Source: an uncultured Christensenellaceae bacterium
GTDB taxonomy: Bacteria > Bacillota > Clostridia > Christensenellales > Pumilibacteraceae
Direction of reading: 5' to 3'
NCBI GenBank assembly: GCA_910587805.1
Contig: CAJUNM010000011.1
Coordinates: 15,412 to 39,261 of the forward strand
DNA: 23,850 nucleotides
Below are positions 7,107 through 15,400 of the stretch, piece after piece. The translations under genes and the position numbers were made by a program. Numbering within the stretch: the first letter of the stretch is position 1; each line of letters starts with the position of its first letter. The notes beneath the pieces were generated by a model that saw only the letters and a list, made by a program, of their open reading frames with translations, searched no databases and was not told the DNA's origin.

Positions 7107-8204
7107 ATGAGCGATAAAATAGAAGAACGATCCGATACGAAAAACAACGCGCGTCCGACGGCTAAGGAAATATTTACCGCGAAAAACATAACGCGGCTTG
7201 CGGTTTTTACCGCGCTTTCCGTTGTGCTGTATATGTTTGCGAAGTTCCCGATGCCGGGGTTTGCGCCGTGGCTCGATATGCAAGTGTCGGAGCTGCCAGC
7301 ATTGCTTGCCGGATACATGATGGGACCGTGGTACGGCGCAGTTGTTATCGTGCTTAAGTGCGCTATAAAAATGCCGTTCACTACCACATCGTGCGTCGGC
7401 GAGATAGGGGATTTGCTGATGGGCATTGCTTTCGTTTTGCCCGCGGCGTATATCTACAAACGAAATCGCACGCTCAAAGGCGCGCTGGTTTCCGTTTCGG
7501 TAGGCATAGCGAGTTTTGCCGTGTTTTCTATACTCGTCAATTGGCTCGTACTCATTCCGTTTTACGCGCGTGTTTACGATTGGAATATGCTCGTAGGCAT
7601 GCTTAAGTCGTTGTTCCCCGATATAACCAAAGAAACGTTTTATGTATACTACTTGTTTTGCAGCGTGCTGCCGTTCAATATCATACGCGGCATAGTCTGC
7701 GGCGGGCTGACGTTTTTACTGTATAAGCATCTCGAGAGATTTTTTAATTACGTTTTCGCAAAGGACGGAAAGAAGACCATGAACGATCGCACCGTTAAGA
7801 TCAATTCACCCAAAGCCATGGAGCGGCTCGGTAAAAAGCTTGCCGAAACGTTGAGCGGCGGAGAAGTGCTGCTTTTAATGGGCGAGCTGGGCGCGGGGAA
7901 AACCGTTCTGTGCAAGGGGTTGGCGCGAGGTTTGGGCGTGAAACAGCCTGTCGTGTCGCCGACATTCACCATTATGAACGAGTACTTCGGCAAAAAGTAT
8001 AAGCTGTGTCATTTCGATGCGTATAGGCTCGCGGACGCAGACGAGGCGTACGGCGCGGGGCTTACCGACTTTATCGGCAAGGACGGGATCATTTGTGCGG
8101 TAGAGTGGTGGGAGAATATAAAAGAATTGTTCGACGGATGCAAAACGATAAAAATAACAATTCGGAAAACCGACAAAGGACGGGAGGTCAGGATAGAAAA
8201 ATGA
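7107..8204 (+). CDS. RibU-like ECF transporter S component fused to TsaE ATPase
   Basis: The 365-residue frame has two parts. Residues about 28-214 are a six-span membrane domain resembling the riboflavin-binding S component (RibU/YpaA type) of energy-coupling factor transporters, with SELPALLAGYMMGPWYGA (61-78) and CVGEIGDLLMG (96-106). Residues 225-365 are TsaE, the ATPase needed for t6A37 synthesis on tRNA: Walker A GELGAGKT (259-266), SPTFTIMNEY (284-293), HFDAYRL (302-308) and VEWWENI (332-338). No stop separates them. Met225 (ATG at 7779) marks the normal TsaE start and is preceded by GGAAAG at 7768-7773, so a separate TsaE could also be made. The ECF energising subunits are not in the window. 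An ATGA overlap couples it to tsaB. No FMN riboswitch precedes it. Confidence 0.88.
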   Translation: MSDKIEERSDTKNNARPTAKEIFTAKNITRLAVFTALSVVLYMFAKFPMPGFAPWLDMQVSELPALLAGYMMGPWYGAVVIVLKCAIKMPFTTTSCVGEIGDLLMGIAFVLPAAYIYKRNRTLKGALVSVSVGIASFAVFSILVNWLVLIPFYARVYDWNMLVGMLKSLFPDITKETFYVYYLFCSVLPFNIIRGIVCGGLTFLLYKHLERFFNYVFAKDGKKTMNDRTVKINSPKAMERLGKKLAETLSGGEVLLLMGELGAGKTVLCKGLARGLGVKQPVVSPTFTIMNEYFGKKYKLCHFDAYRLADADEAYGAGLTDFIGKDGIICAVEWWENIKELFDGCKTIKITIRKTDKGREVRIEK

Positions 8205-8839
8205 ATTACTTGTTTATAGATACCGCGGAAGGAACGCGGACTTTGTTAAAGCTCGGAGCGGAAGAAAGATATTTTTACGACGAGAACATGGCAAGATCAG
8301 GTTCGGAAACGCTAATGCCCATGATCGACGGACTGCTTACCGAAGCGGGCGTGCGGCTTTCGGATATAGACGTGTTCGGCGCATGCGTAGGACCCGGGTC
8401 GTTTACGGGGCTGCGTATAGGACTTACCACGGTAAAGACGTTTTGCTACGCGCTCGGAAAGAAATGTTTCGGTGTAAACAATCTCCGGCTAAATTCATAT
8501 AATAACGATAACGGCAAGGTCGTTTCCGTTGCCGACGCGGGCAATAAGGTTTGCTATATCGCCGCGTTCGACGGCGAGTCGGAAACCGTGCCCACAAAAT
8601 GCGTCTCGGCAGACGACGCGCAGCGCATCGTTTCCGAGCTGACAGCCGACGGGTACGCGCTTTCGACCGACGTTAAACTTTCGACGTTGGCTGAAAAATT
8701 CGGCGGAAAAAGCGGCATAGGCGAAAACGAAATGCGCATCGCCGCAGAAAAGTTCGCGGCAAACGCAGTCGATCAGATCGAGATAGAGCCGCTGTATGTG
8801 CGGAAAGCTCAACCTGAGCGCGGCGAGGGCGATCTGTGA
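8201..8839 (+). CDS. tsaB: tRNA t6A37 synthesis subunit TsaB
   Basis: TsaB is the inactive paralogue of TsaD that scaffolds the TsaB-TsaD-TsaE complex, which places threonylcarbamoyl on A37 of tRNAs. The 212-residue protein shows the N-terminal strand YLFIDTAEGT and the signature GPGSFTGLRIG (64-74), then the usual C-terminal lobe ending in EPLYVRKAQ. The start at 8201 is fixed by the ATGA overlap with the upstream gene and AGGA at 8190-8193; an in-frame extension to 8093 lies inside TsaE and is rejected. tsaD is not in the window. rimI follows by a GTGA overlap, matching the common tsaE-tsaB-rimI order. Confidence 0.95.
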   Translation: MNYLFIDTAEGTRTLLKLGAEERYFYDENMARSGSETLMPMIDGLLTEAGVRLSDIDVFGACVGPGSFTGLRIGLTTVKTFCYALGKKCFGVNNLRLNSYNNDNGKVVSVADAGNKVCYIAAFDGESETVPTKCVSADDAQRIVSELTADGYALSTDVKLSTLAEKFGGKSGIGENEMRIAAEKFAANAVDQIEIEPLYVRKAQPERGEGDL

Positions 8840-9258
8840 TCGTGCGCCGTGCAACGCCCGCCGACGCCGATGCGATATACCGCATGGAACGCGAATATAT
8901 AGATTGCCCGTGGACGCTCGAGCAGATAAAGTCGGCTATAGACAAATCGGTATTCGTAGCAGCCGAACTTGACGGAACAGTCATAGGATATGCTTCCGGC
9001 GAAGTGTGCTTGGACGAATGCGATTTCAACAACGTGGCGGTCGATGCGGAATACAGACGGCGCGGAGTTGCGGACGCACTCATGCGCGCTGTGATGGGCG
9101 AACTTGCCGAGCGCGGCGTCAAGCGCGTGCACTTGCTTGTGCGTCACGATAATACCGCCGCTAAAGCTTTGTACGAAAAGTACGGGTTTGCGGCAATATC
9201 GATGCGTAAAGGCTACTACGACGGCGCGGACGCGATAGCGATGACGCGAATAATATAA
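8836..9258 (+). CDS. rimI: RimI-type GNAT N-acetyltransferase
   Basis: RimI acetylates the N-terminal alanine of ribosomal protein S18 using acetyl-CoA. The 140-residue GNAT protein has CDFNNVAVDAEYRRRGVADA (62-81, acetyl-CoA binding loop), NTAAKALYEKYGF (106-118) and the RimI-like end KGYYDGADAIAM. The GTG start overlaps the tsaB stop (GTGA), with a GAGGG-like site before it. Aligned by eye to E. coli RimI, Tyr113 matches the general acid Tyr115, but Leu101 stands where the catalytic Glu103 (in LEVR) is expected. It may use another base, prefer another substrate, or be a RimI-like enzyme with a different role. Position right after tsaB supports the name. Confidence 0.86.
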   Translation: MIVRRATPADADAIYRMEREYIDCPWTLEQIKSAIDKSVFVAAELDGTVIGYASGEVCLDECDFNNVAVDAEYRRRGVADALMRAVMGELAERGVKRVHLLVRHDNTAAKALYEKYGFAAISMRKGYYDGADAIAMTRII

Positions 9259-9278
9259 TGTAACGATCGAGGTGTAAT

Positions 9279-9980
9279 ATGCAAGATACCGTAGACGGAG
9301 TCGGATTTGAATACGAAATGCAAAGCGGCTTCGCTCCTACGGTTTTATTTTTGCACGGTTGGGGCGGCGGGCTGGCGTCGTTTGCGGGCGCGTACGGAAA
9401 GGTATGCGACTTAGGGTTTGCGGCGGTAAACTTTGCATTCCCAAAAGACATGCCGTCCGATTGGGGTATATACGATTATGCGGCGCATGTGCGCGCGTTC
9501 ACGGAAAAATTCGATATTAAAGCCCCGATCATTGTCGGGCACAGCTTCGGCGGACGCGTAGGGATGATACTCGCCGCGCAGGGACTGTGCGAAAAACTCG
9601 TGCTCGTTGACAGCGCGGGGTTAAAGCCGAAGTTCGATATAAAAAAGAAAATCGCCGTAGCGAGATACCGATACCGAGTGAAACACGGCAAACCGCTTGA
9701 CGGATTCGGTTCTATAGATTATAATAATATGAGTAAAGACAAGCGCGGCGTGTTCGTGCGCGTGGTCAATACGCACCTCGATAAGCTTATGCGCTACATA
9801 AAATGTCCGACTCTTATAGTATGGGGCAAGGACGACAAGGACACTCCGCCGTACATGGCTAAGCGGCTTAAACGCGGAATACCTAACAGCGAACTTGTGT
9901 TTCTGGACGGAGGACATTACAGCTATATCGACTCCGATTACGGATTTGCGAATACGCTCAAACGCTTTATCACGGAATAG
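9279..9980 (+). CDS. alpha/beta hydrolase
   Basis: This 233-residue cytoplasmic alpha/beta-fold hydrolase has the oxyanion-hole loop HGWGG (26-30), the nucleophile elbow GHSFGG with Ser89, a probable acid Asp186 in WGKDDKDTP and the catalytic His213 in DGGHYSYID. The ATG at 9279 has GAGG seven bases upstream. No signal peptide is present. The substrate is unknown. It sits two bases before a membrane-anchored MurF-type ligase and 20 bases after rimI, so co-expression with cell-wall synthesis is likely. A specific wall-related function is only an inference from this position. Confidence 0.88.
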   Translation: MQDTVDGVGFEYEMQSGFAPTVLFLHGWGGGLASFAGAYGKVCDLGFAAVNFAFPKDMPSDWGIYDYAAHVRAFTEKFDIKAPIIVGHSFGGRVGMILAAQGLCEKLVLVDSAGLKPKFDIKKKIAVARYRYRVKHGKPLDGFGSIDYNNMSKDKRGVFVRVVNTHLDKLMRYIKCPTLIVWGKDDKDTPPYMAKRLKRGIPNSELVFLDGGHYSYIDSDYGFANTLKRFITE

Positions 9981-9982
9981 CT

Positions 9983-11569
9983 ATGGATTATTACATTTCG
10001 GTTGCTTTAATAGGGATAAGCGCGGCGCTTGCCGCGGCATGCTGTTTGCCGACGCTTAAGATATTGCAGCTTTCGGGCTACCACTCGCGAGGCGTTTTAG
10101 GGTTTTGGAAAGCAACGCACTGCGAAGGTTTGGTACGGTACTGCGCACTTACGATGCTCGGTGCGATCGCGGTCGCGATATACGTCGGCTGTTTCGGCAC
10201 GTTCGAGTACGCGCGGTACTGCGCTGTTGCGACGTTCTCGGCGCTCGAGATTGTATTTATCGTTGCCGTAAAGAAAAACGGCGACACCGATATAAAAGCA
10301 ACGCCGCGCATGGTGCGGCTCATTGTTTTATCGGCAGCGCTTATACTCGCGCTTTCGGCGGGCGCGGCATGGGCGGCGTATTACGACCCGTTCTGCCAGA
10401 TCGTCGCTACGGCGATAGGTATATTTTTGCCGTTTGTCGTATTGGCGGCAAACACGTTGTTACTGCCGTTTGAAAAACTCAATAACGGGCGTTTCGTCAA
10501 GCAAGCGAAGAAAAAGCTCGCCGATAAAAAGCCTATCGTCGTTGGCATAACGGGAAGTTTCGGAAAGACTACGGCTAAGAATATACTCAAAGCCATTCTC
10601 GAAAAAAAATACTCGGTATGCGCTACGCCGGGCAACTACAATACGCCGATGGGCATATGCAAAACAGTAAACGGCATGTTGGCGGACGAACAAGTGTTTA
10701 TAGTCGAGATGGGCGCGCGGTACAAGGGCGATATAGCGGAGCTTTGCGCTATCGTCGAGCCGCATTACGGCATTATAACCGCCGTAGGAGACATGCATAT
10801 AGCGACGCTCGGATCGCGCGAAGGTGTGGCAAACGTAAAATTCGAGCTTGCGGAGCATGCGGACGCCGACGGGCTTGTAGCGCTCAACGGCTATAATTCC
10901 GATTGCGCCGAGCTTGCCGCCCGCACCGCAAAGTGCGCGATCGAATGTACGGGCGACGGAACGCGCGTGCGGTACGAAAATTTGACTTACGGCGCGTTCG
11001 GCGCAAAGTTCACATTGTATATAGACGGTCAAAGCGTTGAGGTAACAACAAAGCTTTTGGGCGCGCATATTCCCGAACTTGTTTGCGTTTGCGCCGCGAT
11101 AGCGCGCGAACTCGGCGTAGAAATCGAGAGTATCGCAGACGCGGTGAGCGCGCTCGCGCCGGTGGAACACCGTTTGCAGCTTTTGCAAGAGCATGCAGGC
11201 GTGTCCGTGATAGACGACGCGTATAATTCCAACCCCGTAGGCGCGAAAAACGCGCTCGACGTGCTCGGCGCGTTCGACGGTACAAGAATAATAATAACCC
11301 CCGGGTTTGTGGAACTCGGCGCGATAGAAAAGCAATGCAACACGGCGCTCGGCGCGCAGATAGCCGAAAAATGCGATTATGCGTTTTTGGTCGGTTCGCG
11401 CGCGACCGATATCAAAAACGGCGCGATTTCTGCGGGAATGGCAGAGAAAAAGATCAGAGTGTTCGATAAACGCGACGATGCGGTGAGCGCGCTTGCGGAA
11501 CTTCCGAACACGGAAAACGCAGAGCGTATCGTACTTTTCGAGAACGATCTGCCCGATAATATCAAATAG
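9983..11569 (+). CDS. membrane-anchored MurF-type Mur ligase
   Basis: The C-terminal part (about 183-528) is an ATP-dependent Mur ligase most like MurF, which adds D-Ala-D-Ala to UDP-MurNAc-tripeptide. Visible: P-loop GITGSFGKTTAKN (188-200), NYNTPMG (218-224), VEMGARYKGDI (241-251), EHRLQLL (395-401) and DDAYNSNP (411-418). In place of the usual soluble substrate-binding N-terminal domain there are about 180 residues with roughly five membrane spans (about 4-28, 52-73, 80-97, 111-133, 138-163). At 528 residues it is longer than typical MurF (about 450). It might be the cell's MurF tethered to the membrane, or a Mur-ligase-like enzyme acting on a lipid-linked or other substrate. A canonical murF elsewhere would favour the second. 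Confidence 0.85.
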   Translation: MDYYISVALIGISAALAAACCLPTLKILQLSGYHSRGVLGFWKATHCEGLVRYCALTMLGAIAVAIYVGCFGTFEYARYCAVATFSALEIVFIVAVKKNGDTDIKATPRMVRLIVLSAALILALSAGAAWAAYYDPFCQIVATAIGIFLPFVVLAANTLLLPFEKLNNGRFVKQAKKKLADKKPIVVGITGSFGKTTAKNILKAILEKKYSVCATPGNYNTPMGICKTVNGMLADEQVFIVEMGARYKGDIAELCAIVEPHYGIITAVGDMHIATLGSREGVANVKFELAEHADADGLVALNGYNSDCAELAARTAKCAIECTGDGTRVRYENLTYGAFGAKFTLYIDGQSVEVTTKLLGAHIPELVCVCAAIARELGVEIESIADAVSALAPVEHRLQLLQEHAGVSVIDDAYNSNPVGAKNALDVLGAFDGTRIIITPGFVELGAIEKQCNTALGAQIAEKCDYAFLVGSRATDIKNGAISAGMAEKKIRVFDKRDDAVSALAELPNTENAERIVLFENDLPDNIK

Positions 11570-11578
11570 GAAAACATT

Positions 11579-12301
11579 ATGGCAAAAAGAACTGTATTGA
11601 TCACGGGCGGCGCGCGCGGCATCGGCCGACAGACGGCGATAGATTTCGGCAACGCCGGATATAACGTGATAATCAATTATAACAAATCGGAAAAAGCGGC
11701 GTTGGAGTTGGTGGACGAGCTGAATCGCAGAGAGATAGTGTGTCAAGCTATACGTGCGGACGTATCGAACGCCGCCGACGTAAAGAGAATGAAAAACGAA
11801 GTTGCATTCGGTCCCGTCGATACACTCATAAATAATGCCGGCGTCGCGCATATGGGGCTTTTGCAATTCGACAGCGAGGCGGACTTCGATCGAGTGATAG
11901 ACGTCGACCTGAAAGGCGTGTGGCTTGTGACGCGCGAATTTTTGCCGGATATGATATCTAACGGCTTCGGCAGAATAATAAACATAAGCTCGTTCTGGTC
12001 GGAGCGCGGCTCGAGCACGGAAACGGCATATTCGGCGGCTAAAGCGGGGGTCAACGGTTTGACAAAAGCTCTGTCGCGTGAGGTCGGGGAATACGTGACC
12101 GTAAACGCCATCGTCGCGGGGCTTATAGCTACCGAAATGAACGATCCCGTGCCGCCCGACGCGCTTATACGCATAGTGGATAATACGCCCGTGCGTCGCA
12201 TAGGCAGACCTGAGGACGTGAGCAACGCCGCATTGTTTTTGGCGAGCGAAAAGTCGTCGTTCATAAACGGCGCACTGCTGCACGTCGACGGCGGATATTG
12301 A
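11579..12301 (+). CDS. SDR family oxidoreductase (FabG-like)
   Basis: This 240-residue classical short-chain dehydrogenase/reductase has cofactor motif TGGARGIG (9-16), NNAG (85-88), Ser138 in INISS, and Tyr151-x3-Lys155 in YSAAKAG. The length and C-terminal end HVDGGY match 3-oxoacyl-ACP reductases (FabG). At the place of the catalytic asparagine, usually in a VNLKG context, this protein has VDLKG (Asp110). No acyl carrier protein or other fab genes are near, so a role in fatty acid synthesis is not supported by context. AGGA at 11568-11571 precedes the ATG. It is the last gene of the operon, before the terminator at 12388. Confidence 0.9.
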   Translation: MAKRTVLITGGARGIGRQTAIDFGNAGYNVIINYNKSEKAALELVDELNRREIVCQAIRADVSNAADVKRMKNEVAFGPVDTLINNAGVAHMGLLQFDSEADFDRVIDVDLKGVWLVTREFLPDMISNGFGRIINISSFWSERGSSTETAYSAAKAGVNGLTKALSREVGEYVTVNAIVAGLIATEMNDPVPPDALIRIVDNTPVRRIGRPEDVSNAALFLASEKSSFINGALLHVDGGY

Positions 12302-12387
12302 AAATTCGGAATTAAAATATTATCACCGCGCTTTAGCGCGACGTAAAGAATCTCAACTTTATAAAATAGAATAATATACATAAAAAA

Positions 12388-12421
12388 ACGGGTGCAATCT
12401 GAAATGCATCCGTTCTTTTTT
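12388..12421. terminator. bidirectional rho-independent terminator
   Basis: ACGGGTGCA (12388-12396) pairs with TGCATCCGT (12405-12413), with one G-U pair, around an eight-base loop. T-rich bases follow on the plus strand (12413-12421), and a run of seven A's precedes the stem (12382-12388), giving a U tract on the minus strand. It lies between the convergent SDR and surface-protein genes and probably stops both. The rest of the 142-base gap holds a short GC hairpin at 12327-12340 without a T run. Confidence 0.85.
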
Positions 12422-12443
12422 GATAGCTTAAATATTATAAGGA

Positions 12444-15400
12444 TCAGTCGTCGAGGTCGGTTTCGGAAGAGTTATCGCTTGACGTATTCTCGGTCGGGGC
12501 GGGCTTTTCTTCCGTTTCCGCAGTTTTGATTTCGGTTTCCGTGCCGTCCGCCGTCTCGGTTACGTCGCTTTCCGCATTGTCCGTTTCGGACGAAACTACG
12601 TTGTCCGCCGTCTCTTCGATCGGCTCGTCATAGTCGTCGAGATTTTCCGCGGGCGCTTTTTCCTCGGTATCGGCGTTATCCGCCGAAAGCTCGTCGAGCT
12701 TTTTGATAATATCGTTGCGATCGTAGTCGGTCTTGTACGTCTTTTTCTTTTTGCGTTTTACCGCGTCCGCAATGCGGAAGGCTACTATAATTATGATAGC
12801 GATGAGCAGGCAGCCGCTGAATACAACGGTAGGGATTATCCACCATGCTATATCGTTGTTTGCGGGCTTTTCGCTATCGTCGGTATCTGTATCCGTGTCG
12901 GTATCTCCGTCGGCAGCGGTTTCGGATAGGGAAACGGCTTGAGTATACTTTTTAACATCGTCTTCATCCTTGGCTTCGTCGAGCGCTTTTTTGGCGTCTT
13001 CAAACGTGATGTTGTTGATTGAAGTGAGCGATACGTCGGATACTATAAGCTTGCCTTGGATCTGAGTGAACGCGCTGTCGCCGCCGAGCGATATATCCAA
13101 ACCGATAGAACCGCCGCTCGTGCCTGACGCGATATAGAACGTATAGGTCTTGAACGTTTCCGTATCGGTATATCCGGGGTTGTTGCCGCTCGGCTGCATC
13201 ATTACGGTAGAAGTGTCTTTGATGTTCTCGAAAACAGCTTCCTTCGTTCCCGTGAGCTTTATGTTTGCGCCGATGCGTTTCTCGAACGCGCTGTCGCTCT
13301 CGTCTGCGTTTTTGGTGAGCTGAACTTTTACAGTTACGTCGAGACGATAATACGTGCTCGCCGCGAGCGAGATCGAATTGCCGTAGCTGTACGTAGTTTT
13401 GTTGGGCATGGTGTTGTAAATATACAGCATTTTGCCCGATTGGTCTTTCTTATCGAATCCGTCGTAAATGCTTATGTCGTGCATATTGTCGGTATCGAAC
13501 ACACCGCTTACCACATTGTTGTTCGAGGACGAAACATTCCATTGATAGGGTGTAGCAAAACCGTCGACCATGTTGTACGTGTATGCGTCGTAATAATCGA
13601 ACGTGGGCGCGCCGAACGAATATATGCCGTAGTTCAGGGATTCGAGCCGCGACGGCGAAGCGATCGCTTTGAAATAATCCTCTGCGATCTTGCCGTATTC
13701 TTGAGCGATAGTGGTATCGTCGCCGACAGTCCACGTTTCCAAGCCGACTCTCTTTACATAAACGTTGCCGTTTGAGAGCTTGAGCGTGTTGTCTTTGCGG
13801 TCGCCCAAACCGAGCCAAATCTCTACCGAAAGCGTTTGATCGGACAACGGCGCGTCGACATAGAACGTATAAGTTCTGAACGCATTGTTCGTGTTCTTGA
13901 TGTTTTCTATGGTCGATATAACGTTTTCGCCGGCTTTGAGAACGAGCGATGCGCCGTAGCCGTCGGTAACGCCGTTGACAGCCATATCGACGTTTATCTT
14001 ATAGCCGCTGCCCGCCGCCGCGCTGAACGTAGCCGAGCGGTAACCGACCGCGGTTTTTGTAGAAGACGAAAGCACGAGCGCGTTGTAGAGCGGACCGTCG
14101 CCGAACATGCCGGGATTGGATATTCCGGGGAGCTTGCCGCTGTCGCGTATCGCATCGAACGTGGCTTCGTCTACGGGAAGAATGCCGCCGACCACGTTGT
14201 CGGTGTTTACTTTGTTCGTGGAAAATCCTTTAGCACCCGAGTCCGCGGCGTTTATCATAGTCCATTCCGCAACGGGCAGGGGATATTCGAGTTCGTCGAA
14301 ATCGCCGACCGACATGAAATTACCGTTGTTAATGCCGGTATCTTCGGAGATCGCGTCGAGCGTGAGCGCATTGCCGCCGTCGGCGCCGCTCATTTCGCTG
14401 TACTCGGAATAAGAAAGCTCTGTGAAAGTTACGTTGTCGAAGTACGCAATGCCCGAGGATTTTTGAGTGGGCGAGCCGAGCCAAAGCTCGAAATGCACGG
14501 TGAGATCGGAAAGCTGCGAGCCGCGGATATACACGACTTGTTCCTTCCAACCGTAGTGCGCCGCATCGGCAGCGTCGCCGTCGAGATTGGTATACCATTG
14601 GTGCAGCTTATTATCGTTGCCTGTATTGTTGCTTTGACCCTTGACGCCGATTGAAATACCGTTGCCGCCCGTAACGCTGTCGCCCTTTACCCATACTCCG
14701 AAACGGTAGTACTTGTAACGTTCGATCACAACATCGGGCGATGCAACGCCTATGCACGACGTCTCGAATTTATTGCCGCTTCTCGTGCTCAATGCAAGTA
14801 TATTATGAGTAGCGCCGACGAAAGGCACGTATTCGCTGTCGTTGCCGACGTCGACGGTCTCTTCGGCTTTGCCGTAAGGCGCGAACGCCTTTTGGGTCAT
14901 GCCGTACTCGTTTTTAACGTTGCCGAGGTCGTCTTTTTCGACGTCCACATCTTCGTTGCCGAAAATGAATGCGTTTGCCGCGCCGCCGTAATCGCCGCCT
15001 TCGTCGTCGCTGTCGTTATAGCGTACGTTGGTAGTCCAACCGGTCAAGCCGCTGTCGAACGTGCCTATAACGGTATTGCCGTCTGCGGAAGTGAGATAGT
15101 CGACATTGGCAAGATCTATAGCCATGCTCCTTCCGATGTTATCGTAGTAGGTGTTGGCTTTGCCGTTACGCACGAAATTTTGAGTGATAAATCCGTAGTC
15201 TTCCGCGGAAATGCGCTCCGCGGTCACGGTGTCGAAAAACGCATAGCCACTCGCATAGGAAGGAACGGTCGTGTCGTTGTCTTCTTTGCCTCCCGTGAAC
15301 GCGTCGCCTATACCGAGCGAGAGCGTTACGTTGTGCGATAATGCCGCGCCGGTGCGCACGTAAATAGTGTATTTTTTCCAACCGTAATCGTTATCGGCGT

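Noticed and set aside
8093..8200. N-terminal extension of tsaB
   Set aside because: The extension lies wholly in tsaE and gives a charged non-conserved leader; the ATG at 8201 gives the normal TsaB N-terminus and an ATGA overlap.
10460..12283. Long minus-strand open frame (607 codons) opposite the MurF-type and SDR genes
   Set aside because: The product is rich in Arg, His, Tyr and Cys with no domain; the plus strand encodes complete conserved enzymes, so this is a shadow of codon bias.
12327..12340. GC hairpin CGCGC-TTTA-GCGCG as a terminator
   Set aside because: The stem is only five pairs and no T run follows; the true terminator is about 50 bases downstream.
13836..14654. Plus-strand open frame (272 codons) opposite the surface-protein gene
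   Set aside because: The composition is that of an antisense shadow, and the minus strand encodes a coherent secreted modular protein.
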